Below are positions 1 through 9,057 of a DNA stretch of 64,000 nt, piece after piece. The stretch's first letter is position 1. Every line of letters begins with the position of its first letter. The position numbers and the translations under genes were made by a program. This stretch comes from Bin80 sp964291275 (GTDB taxonomy: Bacteria > Bacteroidota > Rhodothermia > Rhodothermales > Bin80). The notes under the pieces are model-generated. The model saw only the letters and a list, made by a program, of their open reading frames with translations, had not been told where the DNA came from and did not search any database. The DNA lies in contig OZ219800.1 of the NCBI GenBank assembly GCA_964291275.2, forward strand, positions 930,001-994,000, written 5' to 3'.

Positions 1-1
1 A

Positions 2-3000
2 AGCACTAATGAATTTGTAACCAATTCAGCGACCATTGTGCTTGTGGATGATGATGCTACGCCGAGTATCAGTCTTTCCTCGGCCCCAGGTTCAGTCAGA
101 GAGGATGAGGGACCAACAGAAATATCTGTGACCGCAACGGTGGGCGGCACTACCACATTCGGTGCTCCTGAAGTTCTACCCATTAATGTCAGAGGATCCG
201 GCGTACCCTCAGCAGTTGACTTTTTACCAGTTGCAGACTTCAACCTCACCGTTGGTGCAGGCAGCTCAACCGGTACAGCAACCTTCATACTCACACCCGA
301 GAACGACATCGAAGACGAAGTTAACGAATTAGTTACAATAGCCAGTTCCAGTCCACTAACGACTGATCACACGACTATCACACTAATTGACGACGATGAT
401 GCCGGCCAAGTTGAACTTTCCGTGACTCCCGAGACCATCTACGAGGATCGTGGAACGCAACCTGTTTCTATCACCGGTACACTCGCGAGTAACCAGGCTT
501 TTTCCACGAACCGCATCGTTACGCTTTCGATCAGCGGAAGCGGCGACCCAAATGCAGTGGACTTTGAACCTGTTGCTGATATCGATCTGGTGTTTCAAGC
601 TGGCTTACTTACGGCTACTGCAATGTTTGACTTGATCCCGGTTGATGATCTAGAATTCGAATCAGACGAAATTATCACCGTGTCCAGCACTGATGCTATC
701 GTCTCCGCCCCGGTACTTGTAACCTTGGTGAATGATGATGCAGAACCGGAAGGCGTAATTCTGGAAGTTTCTCCGAGCATCATCAAGGAAGATGCCGGTC
801 CGACCAAGGTGGCCGTTACTGCCGACGTACAGGGAGGTACTCAGTACTCCACTGACCAGAACATTGTCTTAACTATTACCGACGATGGTGATCCGACTAC
901 GGTAGGGTACACCTCAGTTGGTGAAATCACCCTGACCATTCCGGCAGGCACATCATCTGGAAACGTTGAATTCGATATAACTCCCGAAAACAATGACACT
1001 CACCAGCCCGATGGTATAGTCACAATCAGCAGTTCCAGCCCTCTTGTATTGGGAACAACCAATGTTACGCTTGAAAACGACGATGCTCCACCAACAGGTA
1101 TAGCCCTGTCGGTCCAGCCCACATCAATCTCGGAGGCTGCAGGTGCAACCCTGGTAGAAGTCACGGCTACTGTGCAGGGAGGTACAACTTACCTCACTGA
1201 TCAAATCATATTCATCACAGCAAGCGGCTCTGGACAGATTAATGCTGTTGATTTCGACCCCATATCGGACTTTGCGATCCTAATCCTCGCCAGATCCGAG
1301 AGTGCCAGTGCGGCCATTGAACTTGTTCCTGAAAATGACCAGGAAGACGAACAGAACGAAACCATTACTTTCAGCAGTACGAATTCCCTCGTCACACAGG
1401 AAGGCAGTGTAACGATTGTCGATGACGACCAAGCCCCCACGGGGATTGCAGTAACACTCAACCCCGATGTAGTTGCTGAGAATGCTGGACCAACTGAAAT
1501 AACGGTAACCCTTAACGTAACCGGGGGAACACAGTATGCAGAAGAAAAATCACTAACCTTGCGCGTCACCGGCTCCGGCCTACCGGGAGCAGTCGGCTTT
1601 GCACCAATTCCCCCAACTATGCTGTCGCTCCAGTCTGGAGAAGACATGCTCTCAACAACTTTTGCGCTGGAACCCGTAGACAACCTGTTCGATGAGACCG
1701 ATGAGATCCTAACAATAGCTGTAACCGGAGATGGTATTAGGACTGAGGCGCAGCTTACGCTTACAGACGATGATCCTGAACCAGCTGGATTTACCCTGGC
1801 CGTAACTCCTGAAATTATTATAGAGGGAGACGGCCCGACAACCATCAATGTGACAGCCACGGTTACGGGGAGTTCACGCTACTCGACCATGCAGACTCTT
1901 GATATCTCAGTCGCTGGCGCAACTGCTGGATCTGTCGGATTTGAGAGTATACCCGACTTTACCATTGAGGTCGCTCCCGGTGCAGATTCGGGTACCAACA
2001 CCTTCGTACTAACCCCCCAGGAGAACACCGTTCTGGAAACCGATGCATCAGTGACGGTCACTGCCCTGCACATGGGCAAGACTATCAACGCGACACTATT
2101 ACTCAAGGATGATGATCAGGCAACTGCGCGGGTCACTGATGTAAATGCTGCCCTGCTGCCTGAAGCAACCAGAGCCATAATTGCCAGCTCAGTAGATGCA
2201 GTGAGTGTGCGCATTGAAGCATTCAGGAACAACCACTCGGCATCTGCAGGGAGTTTTTCAAGTACACTGTCCGGTTTGATGATGAGGTTCAATGGTGGTG
2301 CACCACACAGAAGACCTGTGCCAGAATCAACCTGGGCTTCCCGGCTTGACAATAATTCGCTGGCTGCAAGCTTGAATGGCCGCATCACGGTTTGGGGGCA
2401 TGCAGACCATCGTTCACTATCCGGCAACAACTCCGACTACCCTCTTGGGTATGACGGTGGTGTCAGCAGTTTTCATGCTGGTGCCGATATGGCCTTCGGT
2501 GCGTTCCTTGTCGGCATTTCTGCATCACAATCCAATGGTGATCTGGATTACGAATACAGCGGTGGTACGAACTCAGTAAACCTTCGCGCTCCTCTAAACG
2601 GGCTGTATCAGATCAATACACGTATGCTCAGCCCATACGTCAACTGGTCCTGGCGTGCGAACTCTGGGGTATGGACAATGGCCAGTTTCGGCGCAGGTGA
2701 CGTAGAACTGTCAGATCCAGGCATGGCATCTGAACAGTCTGAAACTTCTTTGCTGGCCTTCGCTGCGGGTATTGATTTACGATTGATTACGGCTCAAAGC
2801 GGCTTTTCTCTCGCTGTAAAAGGAGCCGCCTGGACTGGGCAAATGGATCTGGACGAAAATGCCAGTCGCATTAGCGGACTTGCCGTCAATGTTCGTCGCA
2901 TCCAAATGTCATTTGAGGGAGCATACCGGATTGGACTTGCATCAAAAGGAATGTTTCAGCCCTTTGTAGAAGCTGGCGTGCGGGGCGATGGAGGAGATGG

Positions 3001-3490
3001 ACAAACAGGGGCTGGCCTGGAAATGGGAGGTGGTGCACGGCTTGTTCTGCCTTCTACAGGACTTCGATTTACCGGAAAAGGGCGTGTGCTTGTCGCCCAT
3101 AAAGGCAATGTAGACGAATGGGGATTTGGTGGTATGCTGAGTTATTCCCCCGGTGGTAATACCGGACCGACACTGGAATTAGGCTCGTCTACGGGTCATA
3201 TGTTCGGTGGAACTCAAAAAATCTGGAACGACACCGCATGGCTCACTGGACCTAATCGGGGGGTTCTCGTAACAAAGTTCCAGTCAGTGTTGGGCTATGG
3301 GTTTGCCATGAGAGCCGGAACTGTCACGCCATATACCGGAGTAGAGCTGGATCGCGGTGTTAACACACGGATGGGGGCAGAATATCGCTTTGGCACCAGA
3401 CTGAATATTCGGCTGGAAGCTTCTCATAGAATAGCGTCAACCATCCATCACTCATCCCCCGTCATGCGCGGATTAATCACACTGCGCTAA
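2..3490 (+). CDS. Calx-beta-repeat outer-membrane protein, 5' end outside window
   Basis: The frame is open to the first base of the window, so this is the C-terminal part of a longer protein. About 1150 residues are visible. Six repeats of roughly 115 residues fill the first 690: each has a strand with an acidic E(D/N)xGPT segment, a GGT turn, an SGxxxAVxF segment and ends in a DDD calcium-loop-like motif, as in Calx-beta domains. From about residue 770 to the end the sequence alternates polar and aromatic residues and ends in LITLR, as expected for an outer-membrane beta-barrel of the autotransporter kind. Inferred role: surface-displayed, calcium-stiffened adhesin. Repeats and barrel are seen; the ligand is unknown. 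Confidence 0.8.
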   Translation, partial: STNEFVTNSATIVLVDDDATPSISLSSAPGSVREDEGPTEISVTATVGGTTTFGAPEVLPINVRGSGVPSAVDFLPVADFNLTVGAGSSTGTATFILTPENDIEDEVNELVTIASSSPLTTDHTTITLIDDDDAGQVELSVTPETIYEDRGTQPVSITGTLASNQAFSTNRIVTLSISGSGDPNAVDFEPVADIDLVFQAGLLTATAMFDLIPVDDLEFESDEIITVSSTDAIVSAPVLVTLVNDDAEPEGVILEVSPSIIKEDAGPTKVAVTADVQGGTQYSTDQNIVLTITDDGDPTTVGYTSVGEITLTIPAGTSSGNVEFDITPENNDTHQPDGIVTISSSSPLVLGTTNVTLENDDAPPTGIALSVQPTSISEAAGATLVEVTATVQGGTTYLTDQIIFITASGSGQINAVDFDPISDFAILILARSESASAAIELVPENDQEDEQNETITFSSTNSLVTQEGSVTIVDDDQAPTGIAVTLNPDVVAENAGPTEITVTLNVTGGTQYAEEKSLTLRVTGSGLPGAVGFAPIPPTMLSLQSGEDMLSTTFALEPVDNLFDETDEILTIAVTGDGIRTEAQLTLTDDDPEPAGFTLAVTPEIIIEGDGPTTINVTATVTGSSRYSTMQTLDISVAGATAGSVGFESIPDFTIEVAPGADSGTNTFVLTPQENTVLETDASVTVTALHMGKTINATLLLKDDDQATARVTDVNAALLPEATRAIIASSVDAVSVRIEAFRNNHSASAGSFSSTLSGLMMRFNGGAPHRRPVPESTWASRLDNNSLAASLNGRITVWGHADHRSLSGNNSDYPLGYDGGVSSFHAGADMAFGAFLVGISASQSNGDLDYEYSGGTNSVNLRAPLNGLYQINTRMLSPYVNWSWRANSGVWTMASFGAGDVELSDPGMASEQSETSLLAFAAGIDLRLITAQSGFSLAVKGAAWTGQMDLDENASRISGLAVNVRRIQMSFEGAYRIGLASKGMFQPFVEAGVRGDGGDGQTGAGLEMGGGARLVLPSTGLRFTGKGRVLVAHKGNVDEWGFGGMLSYSPGGNTGPTLELGSSTGHMFGGTQKIWNDTAWLTGPNRGVLVTKFQSVLGYGFAMRAGTVTPYTGVELDRGVNTRMGAEYRFGTRLNIRLEASHRIASTIHHSSPVMRGLITLR

Positions 3491-3926
3491 TTTGAACTGG
3501 CGTGCAAACACGTAGATCATGGCTTAGCATATGCGCCCAGCTCAGATCAAGCCCGGTTGCGTAGTCATTCAATGTTCGTCCATTGCCGCAGATACAGATG
3601 AATTCAGACTTCGTGGTGTCGGCACATGAGATATTACAGGGTAGAACGCTGGGTTGGATTTTTTTCTTAAGGTCTGACTGTTTATGTCTGTAATTCAATG
3701 CTTCGACGGCGCACACGACTGGGAAGCTAACGGTTTTGTTGGTCTATTGAAGCACTCCCGCAATCAAACTCCATGACTGACTTCGGCGATATTACGATGG
3801 TAATGCGTACATGCCTCCCTTACCAACTTATAGTTCCCCACTCTACCAATCGCTACCTGTATTACCGTGGATGCAATTATAAGCTTGCGGCTATAATCCC
3901 CCTAAGCTCCTGTCGTCCGCGCCCGA
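3491..3926. other. Convergent intergenic gap
   Basis: This 436-base gap lies between two genes that end towards each other. I see no convincing gene, RNA or clear hairpin-plus-T terminator. Short open frames on both strands lack family resemblance and plausible ribosome sites. Confidence 0.6.
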
Positions 3927-4421
3927 CTAGATACCCAAGCGCCCCCTCACCGCATCCATTACGTCCTCATCGATCTCGAAACAACCATGTTCGAGGGCAA
4001 AATTCTCGACATTCCGCTTGACCATAGGTTGGATATAGTCTGGTACTGCTTCAATACGGGCCAAGGCTCCCTCCGTCCAAACGGGTTTTTCTGGTTCAGA
4101 CTCCGCAGCACCGATCGCATCATTGACCATCCCCGTGAAAGGACACTTGCCACCTGTACTGGGAACTGGTCCTTCAGGCGAGACCTCCTGCCCAGATGCG
4201 AGATTTGATCGAAGGGTCTCCATTGGTTCCTCCGGTGCAGTTCGTCCACCGATTTTGACACCCAGCGAACGAACCATCTGAGTCTCGGCCCTGTTGGTCA
4301 GCATAGCTGTCTGCATTGAACAGGTCGGACACTCATACACGATGGACATTGAGCCGTCAAATGGACCATGCGTAGACTTCAGCGCCATTGGCTGGTCACA
4401 GGAAACACACAAAAACTTCAT
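3927..4421 (-). CDS. Zinc-ribbon protein with C-terminal PCP_red-like domain
   Basis: A 164-residue protein. Residues 1-40 form a zinc ribbon with Cys5, Cys8, Cys31 and Cys34. A low-complexity linker follows and carries a KCPFTGM motif, a Cys-Pro pair of the kind seen in haem-responsive sites. Residues ~113-164 match the PCP_red domain: a Trp-containing start, ALARIEAVPDYIQPMVKR, then a helix and a DVMDAVR segment. PCP_red is known from the C-terminus of the B subunit of dark protochlorophyllide reductase, where it lies near the substrate. The start codon overlaps the stop of the Mrp-like gene (ATGA), so the two are translationally coupled. It is the last gene of the operon. Specific function unknown. 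Confidence 0.7.
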   Translation of the reverse strand: MKFLCVSCDQPMALKSTHGPFDGSMSIVYECPTCSMQTAMLTNRAETQMVRSLGVKIGGRTAPEEPMETLRSNLASGQEVSPEGPVPSTGGKCPFTGMVNDAIGAAESEPEKPVWTEGALARIEAVPDYIQPMVKRNVENFALEHGCFEIDEDVMDAVRGRLGI

Positions 4422-5317
4422 TTTGATTGATTTTTCAGCCAGAAATGTACACGTTGGGCCACTTCCAGTATCGAATGGGCTGCCGGGTGCTCCCCATGCA
4501 TCTCAATGTAAGATCTGCCAGTCTCCAAAAAATCGGCAAGCCCAACATTGAAAGGAATAGCTCCCAAATAGGGGACGCCATGCCGTTTAGCCAGTTCCTC
4601 TACCGTTTCGACCCCGATAAACATCCGATCCTTAGACCCACACTCTGGACAAACCATCGTGCTCATGTTCTCAATCAAGCCGACAACCTTCACCTCCGCG
4701 ATGGTCGATGCCATCGAAATCGAACGGGAAACAACCGTCATCGCTGTCTGTGATGCCGTAGAAACCACAATTGCACCCGTCAGATCCGGTAACAGATCAG
4801 CCAAATTCTGAAACCGTTCGGCTCCAGGAGGCAAATCTATCAGCAGTACATCCACGTCGCCCCAATCCGTGTCCGAAAGCAATTCTCGAAGCGCACTCAT
4901 CTCGACCATTGAACGCCAGGTATAGGCACCCTGCTGGGATGGTGCTTCCCATACGAGCGGGGTTTCGTCCTCCGGCAAAAACATATCCATGGACATGACC
5001 GGCACACCAAACGCATTACGGGCAGCAATCATTGCACCATTTTGCGGCGACGGCTTATGGTCTTTTACTCCCATCATGCGCGCCATGCAAGGTCCATTCA
5101 AATCTGCATCCAATACTCCCGTTCTCACACCTAGCCTGGTTAGCCCGTCCGCTAAACAGGCCGTCACTGTACTTTTGCCAACCCCTCCCTTTCCGCTCAT
5201 CACTGCGAAAATACTTCCGATTCGCGCCAGACGCTCCTTTAGCCGATCGCGCTGCTGGGCAACCTGTCCCAGAACATCAGATCCCCCATCGGACGTTATA
5301 TCGTGGTAGGTTTTCAG
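4418..5317 (-). CDS. Mrp/NBP35-family P-loop ATPase
   Basis: An Mrp/NBP35-type iron-sulfur carrier or deviant-Walker ATPase. The motif GKGGVGKST lies at residues ~42-50, followed by the DADLNGP switch and, near the end, MVCPECG, a CxxC that can hold a bridging Fe-S cluster. The first GTG/ATG (5203/5200) would leave the P-loop almost at the N-terminus. The frame stays open upstream and encodes about 38 extra residues, including KTYHDI and GGSDVLGQVAQQRDRL, back to a CTG at 5317 that overlaps the previous stop as CTGA. I therefore prefer a 299-residue protein with a CTG start. Likely role: cluster delivery or ATP-driven electron transfer to the other operon proteins. The gene family is firm; the start and role are inferred. 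Confidence 0.75.
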   Translation of the reverse strand: MKTYHDITSDGGSDVLGQVAQQRDRLKERLARIGSIFAVMSGKGGVGKSTVTACLADGLTRLGVRTGVLDADLNGPCMARMMGVKDHKPSPQNGAMIAARNAFGVPVMSMDMFLPEDETPLVWEAPSQQGAYTWRSMVEMSALRELLSDTDWGDVDVLLIDLPPGAERFQNLADLLPDLTGAIVVSTASQTAMTVVSRSISMASTIAEVKVVGLIENMSTMVCPECGSKDRMFIGVETVEELAKRHGVPYLGAIPFNVGLADFLETGRSYIEMHGEHPAAHSILEVAQRVHFWLKNQSK

Positions 5318-7266
5318 TTGTCAGAATCGGTATTCGCTTGTTCCTGGATCATTTCCTCCATCAGTTTAATCCCCTCTTTGATTCCTTGCTCAGTAATTGC
5401 CAGCGTGATCAGATTCGTCTTGGAGGTACGCGCTACCGATTCTATACGCTCCTTGGTACGTGTACGCATGAAGCCCTCAGGAACCCGTGTGAGCCTCGCT
5501 CGAGCATTTCTCGCCCATAAAAATTCTCCATCCTGTATCAGGTCCTGTGCGGCCTTTCTGGTTGGAGCTTCACGTGAACCATCAGCATGCTCGCCAACCG
5601 TCTTCAAGTGTCCTCCCGGTGTGAGATTTTGCAGCTCTTCGGCATTACCGGTCAATACTGCACGCACCATACCGAGCGTGATCGTTGGTACGCGCTGTAC
5701 ACGTGCACGTTTTTCAATCTGCGCTTTGGCTCGACGCATCTGATAGCCGTCAGGAACAGAACGAAGTTCTTTTAACGCCTCCTTGGTCCATTTCAGGCGG
5801 ACATCATCAAAGGTTTGCTGCTCTTGTGAACCGCCTTCCAGTTTGGCCAACTGCACAATCGCATCCTTATCCAGCTTCTGGAACGCCTCCGCAGGGCTAC
5901 CGCACACGGCGCATCGTACAGGTTCAAAGTCACGTGCTGAATATCCACACTGGCTGCAAATCCATGTTACAGAATCCCGGTTCACGATTTCCTTGGCCGC
6001 CGTATCCTCTGCAATTATGCCCATCTTGATCATGGACGAGCGCGGCAGGATATTGCCCATAGCCTGTTCGACAATCTTGCGGGTGATCACCGAATGTCCA
6101 CGCTCCATAGCCCACCGATGAATTGTCGTGCGTGCGATACCACGAGCGAAGTCTGGGGCAGTGTTCAAAAGGCGTGTAGCAGGCTCCGTCCATAACATGG
6201 ACTCCTCTGCGCTCATGTCCACAGGAGGCACGTACCGCTTACTAGATAGCAAGATATTACATGGTGCCTGGCGCAAGAGATTCTCAGTATTACTCCCTAT
6301 GTCCATATCCTCATCACTGTGCACACCGATGCGACCAAGGATCAACAGCCACGGCTCTTCACGTCTGATGTACTGCAGCATCTTCTCGAATGCCTTGCCG
6401 TCAAGTAATGTGATTTTAAGATCTACTTCTGCCTCATCAGCAATCCGCCTCGCAATGTCCAGATGTGATTGATAGATCTTGGCAAGTCCGGTATCAATAA
6501 CCTCTTCGTGCAGCTGCTCCTGCTCCTTGAACCTGAAGACCTTTGATGCTTTTTCCGTCAGCACATTAACAATGCTGTTGAACATTGCATAGTGCAGGTA
6601 GGGATCATATACAGATACTGCTTCGACCTGACGTCCCGTCTTCTGACCAAGCGCTAGCGCAGTGCGCAGGCCCGCAAAAGACTCTGGGCTGCCGTCAATG
6701 CCCACGACAATATTGCCCTCGGGCTTTCCGTCAACGCCAATCGTTTCTGGATCAAGGTTCTTGATCACCAAAGTATCCGTGCGTACCCGGCGTGTGACAC
6801 GCTCACAAACACTCCCTATGGTGCTATCCTTCACTGCCCCCAATCCCAATGCCCCCATGATCACAAGATCATAGTCACTTTCGTCAATGTCCTCAGCGAT
6901 CACCTTCCAGTTCTTACCGTCATACATCTTCGGTTCAAACGGAACACCGGCAGCTTTACAACGCTCTTCTGCCACGACCAGATAAGAATCACTGATGAGC
7001 TCGAGCCCCATTGTGATCAATGTGTCGTGAATCTTGCGTTGCTTCTCCATCGCTTCCTCAATCAGATACTCCTCTGGAAGCGTGTATTCCATTTGTTTGA
7101 AGCGATAATCATGCATACGTGCCGCGTACGCGTGACTCGCTACTACCGTCGAATCAAACTGTCCCGCAAGGGTTACCGCCATATCAACGGCACTGAGCGA
7201 ATGCTCAGAATTATCAACCGGTACGAAAATCTTCTTGTACATGAGTTCGGCGCGTACACCGCGCAT
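5314..7266 (-). CDS. Tandem universal stress protein fused to rubredoxin-like and PCP_red-like domains
   Basis: A 650-residue cytoplasmic protein with an unusual domain order. Two UspA folds come first: ~10-165, starting KKIFVPVDNSEHS and containing GALGLGAVKDSTIGS, and ~185-345, starting IVVGIDGSPES with GRIGVH near its end. A PCP_red-like stretch follows (~360-420), then a rubredoxin-like ribbon (WICSQCGYSARDFEPV with a second CAVCG), then two more PCP_red-like stretches, WTKEALKELRSVPDGYQMRR and FLWARNARARLTRVPEGFMR. The start overlaps the upstream stop as TGATG; a TTG three bases earlier and an ATG at 7242 are alternatives. Usp domains bind ATP or form dimers; rubredoxin ribbons carry iron or zinc. 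Probably a scaffold or electron-transfer hub of this operon. Confidence 0.75.
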   Translation of the reverse strand: MRGVRAELMYKKIFVPVDNSEHSLSAVDMAVTLAGQFDSTVVASHAYAARMHDYRFKQMEYTLPEEYLIEEAMEKQRKIHDTLITMGLELISDSYLVVAEERCKAAGVPFEPKMYDGKNWKVIAEDIDESDYDLVIMGALGLGAVKDSTIGSVCERVTRRVRTDTLVIKNLDPETIGVDGKPEGNIVVGIDGSPESFAGLRTALALGQKTGRQVEAVSVYDPYLHYAMFNSIVNVLTEKASKVFRFKEQEQLHEEVIDTGLAKIYQSHLDIARRIADEAEVDLKITLLDGKAFEKMLQYIRREEPWLLILGRIGVHSDEDMDIGSNTENLLRQAPCNILLSSKRYVPPVDMSAEESMLWTEPATRLLNTAPDFARGIARTTIHRWAMERGHSVITRKIVEQAMGNILPRSSMIKMGIIAEDTAAKEIVNRDSVTWICSQCGYSARDFEPVRCAVCGSPAEAFQKLDKDAIVQLAKLEGGSQEQQTFDDVRLKWTKEALKELRSVPDGYQMRRAKAQIEKRARVQRVPTITLGMVRAVLTGNAEELQNLTPGGHLKTVGEHADGSREAPTRKAAQDLIQDGEFLWARNARARLTRVPEGFMRTRTKERIESVARTSKTNLITLAITEQGIKEGIKLMEEMIQEQANTDSDN

Positions 7267-7595
7267 CAATAGACATAGGGGATTCGATCACGCACGTAAC
7301 GAAGTCTATCAATCACATAATCCATTTCCGGGCGATCACTAATAGCGGCCACGTTTAATAACGCAGCGTCAAGAAAAGCTTCACATGAACCTCTCTCTTC
7401 TTCATCTGCCTCCTCCACACAGGCAATAAACCGTCTGAGTTCAAACCGCGTTTTAACCAATTGGTTACGCGTATCCGAGGAGATCTCTTCAACTGCAATG
7501 TGCCGAGAAAGGCGCCTGACCTCCAATCCAAGGATTGGAGGCACCATCTGACGAAACTGCTGCCAAGGAAGATATTGAATCTCGTTTTCAACCAT
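7266..7595 (-). CDS. Small helical protein of unknown function
   Basis: A 109-residue protein starting MVENEIQYLPW. The ATG at 7595 lies inside the end of the ferredoxin gene (8-base overlap), so translation is probably coupled; an open frame continues upstream but overlaps the ferredoxin and is unlikely to be used. The sequence is mostly helical and charged, with no signal peptide, cysteine cluster or known motif. Its tight position between the ferredoxin and the Usp/PCP_red gene implies a role as an accessory or assembly factor for the same system. No family recognised. Confidence 0.6.
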   Translation of the reverse strand: MVENEIQYLPWQQFRQMVPPILGLEVRRLSRHIAVEEISSDTRNQLVKTRFELRRFIACVEEADEEERGSCEAFLDAALLNVAAISDRPEMDYVIDRLRYVRDRIPYVY

Positions 7596-7806
7596 TGGCA
7601 GTGGGCGTAATGGTCGAGATAGACTCATTTTCCGTTTCGGGGACCGGCTGAATCGCATCAACCTCACAGAAGGCCAAGCACTCCATAAAATCTGTACACT
7701 CGGGCTCAATCACGTAGATCGGATCGTCAACCCTAATAGCCTCAATTGGACACATGTCTACACAATCACCACATGCCGTACATTCCTGCGTGATATGAAA
7801 CGGCAT
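7588..7806 (-). CDS. Bacterial-type ferredoxin with an altered second cluster
   Basis: A 72-residue ferredoxin. Cys9, Cys12, Cys15 and Cys19 give the usual CxxCxxCxxxCP motif. The second motif is Cys37-x5-Cys43-x3-Cys47: the position normally occupied by the second cysteine is Phe40. By the standard ligand exchange of these proteins, the cluster using Cys37, Cys43 and Cys19 lacks one ligand and could be [3Fe-4S], labile or absent. The gene is three bases downstream of the radical SAM gene. Likely role: electron donor to the radical SAM enzyme or to the PCP_red proteins. Confidence 0.85.
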   Translation of the reverse strand: MPFHITQECTACGDCVDMCPIEAIRVDDPIYVIEPECTDFMECLAFCEVDAIQPVPETENESISTITPTANG

Positions 7807-7809
7807 AAT

Positions 7810-9054
7810 CTAAACGAGGTGTGTAGGTTTTCGTGAAAACGCAGGCGCTCCGCCAAATGGCTTGGTCCGCTGCATACCGCTGAGTGCGCCATTCATGACC
7901 TCAGTAGTAATACTTGCTACCCCCTTATTGCGAGCGTACGCTTCGACGCCTTTCCGGGTCTTGTTGCGAATAAACGAAATAGGAATCCGCATAAGACGCT
8001 CCTGGGCGGCCTGATCCCACTGCAGTACAGCCTCCGGCAAAGCTGTTCCTGTAGGCTGATAGGCGCAGGCAGGATCTTCTGCCAAATAATCTCCTGTGGC
8101 TGCAAAGGCCCGACACCGACAACCCCCGCATAGGTCTTTGAACTCGCATGCACCGCAGCGCCCTTTCAGGTTTGCGGTTTCCCTGAGCTCTGCGAAAACA
8201 GAGGAATTATCCCATATTGTCGTGAAAGACTCCTCCAGCACACTTCCAGCCACGACATCCATGTAGGGGCAAGGCGTGACATTTCCTTCCGGTGTAATTC
8301 TGCAATATTCTGTTGCCGCCATGCATCCACCACTTTCGAGCCCTCCACGCCCCATAGCGTAGGCAATCTGCTTGAACTGTGGCGCACACTTGCTGCGTAC
8401 TAACATGGGGCGATAGTCCTCCTGCAGATCGACCAGTCGTGTAAGCATAGCTTCTGTCGCCGCAGCCGAGAGATCGGTCATACCCTGCCCCCGCCCGGTC
8501 TGCACCAGAAAATACAGATTGAACGACCACGCCCCATGATCCCGCGCAAAATCCAGGAGCGCAGGAATCTCATCGTAATTCTCTTCCATTACCGTAGTCT
8601 GCACGAGTACTTCCAGCCCCTCCTCTTGACAAATATCCAGCGCACGTACCGAATGCTGCCACGCATTGCGTCCACCCCTGAATGCGTTGTGGCGATCTGG
8701 ATCAGCGGAATCTATACTGATCCCGACTCCCTTGACACCACATTCGATCATCTTGCGAGCAACAGCACGAGTCACAAGTACTCCGTTTGTGCCCATCACA
8801 ACCCACATGCCCATAGAGCTTGCTGCCTCTGCAAGATGGTAGATATCTTTTCGCAGGAGTGGCTCTCCCCCTGTCAGAATCAGCATTTCGGTACCAAGAG
8901 TCCGCATTTCACCAAGCAGTGCAAGGCATTCATCGGTAGTCAACTCCCGATCAGCTGCACGTCCAGCAGACAAATAGCAGTGTGGACACTGTAGGTTACA
9001 CTTTTTGGTCAGGTTCCACGATACGAGCGACGGTATGTACGTCCTCCTGTCCAC
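7810..9054 (-). CDS. NirJ/AhbC-like radical SAM/SPASM protein with C-terminal PCP_red-like domain
   Basis: A 414-residue radical SAM enzyme. The cluster motif is Cys19, Cys23, Cys26 (CNLQCPHC), followed by the SAM-binding TGGEPLL. The SPASM region contains CGACEFKDLCGGCRCRAFA and the GDYLAEDP segment, very like the NirJ/AhbC/AhbD group that alters side chains of haem d1 and of alternative haem precursors. Residues ~345-395 (AAQERLMRIPISFIRNKTRK and after) resemble a PCP_red domain. The gene sits three bases after a cytochrome c gene. Inferred role: oxidation or removal of a tetrapyrrole side chain, or another cofactor step, for the cytochromes of this operon. The exact substrate cannot be read from sequence. 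Confidence 0.8.
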   Translation of the reverse strand: MDRRTYIPSLVSWNLTKKCNLQCPHCYLSAGRAADRELTTDECLALLGEMRTLGTEMLILTGGEPLLRKDIYHLAEAASSMGMWVVMGTNGVLVTRAVARKMIECGVKGVGISIDSADPDRHNAFRGGRNAWQHSVRALDICQEEGLEVLVQTTVMEENYDEIPALLDFARDHGAWSFNLYFLVQTGRGQGMTDLSAAATEAMLTRLVDLQEDYRPMLVRSKCAPQFKQIAYAMGRGGLESGGCMAATEYCRITPEGNVTPCPYMDVVAGSVLEESFTTIWDNSSVFAELRETANLKGRCGACEFKDLCGGCRCRAFAATGDYLAEDPACAYQPTGTALPEAVLQWDQAAQERLMRIPISFIRNKTRKGVEAYARNKGVASITTEVMNGALSGMQRTKPFGGAPAFSRKPTHLV

Positions 9055-9057
9055 TGC

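Noticed and set aside
1201..1860. 219-codon open frame on the minus strand opposite the Calx-beta protein
   Set aside because: It mirrors the repeat gene, is Ser/Val-rich as expected for the complement of Calx-beta repeats, and has no family features.
100..2110. Possible CRISPR or satellite array in the repeated region
   Set aside because: The periodicity is about 345 bases and protein-level; DNA repeats are diverged and in frame, so this is a domain repeat.
3477..4021. Small frames (79 codons minus, 82 codons plus) after the surface protein
   Set aside because: They overlap neighbouring genes, lack ribosome sites and show no recognisable protein features.
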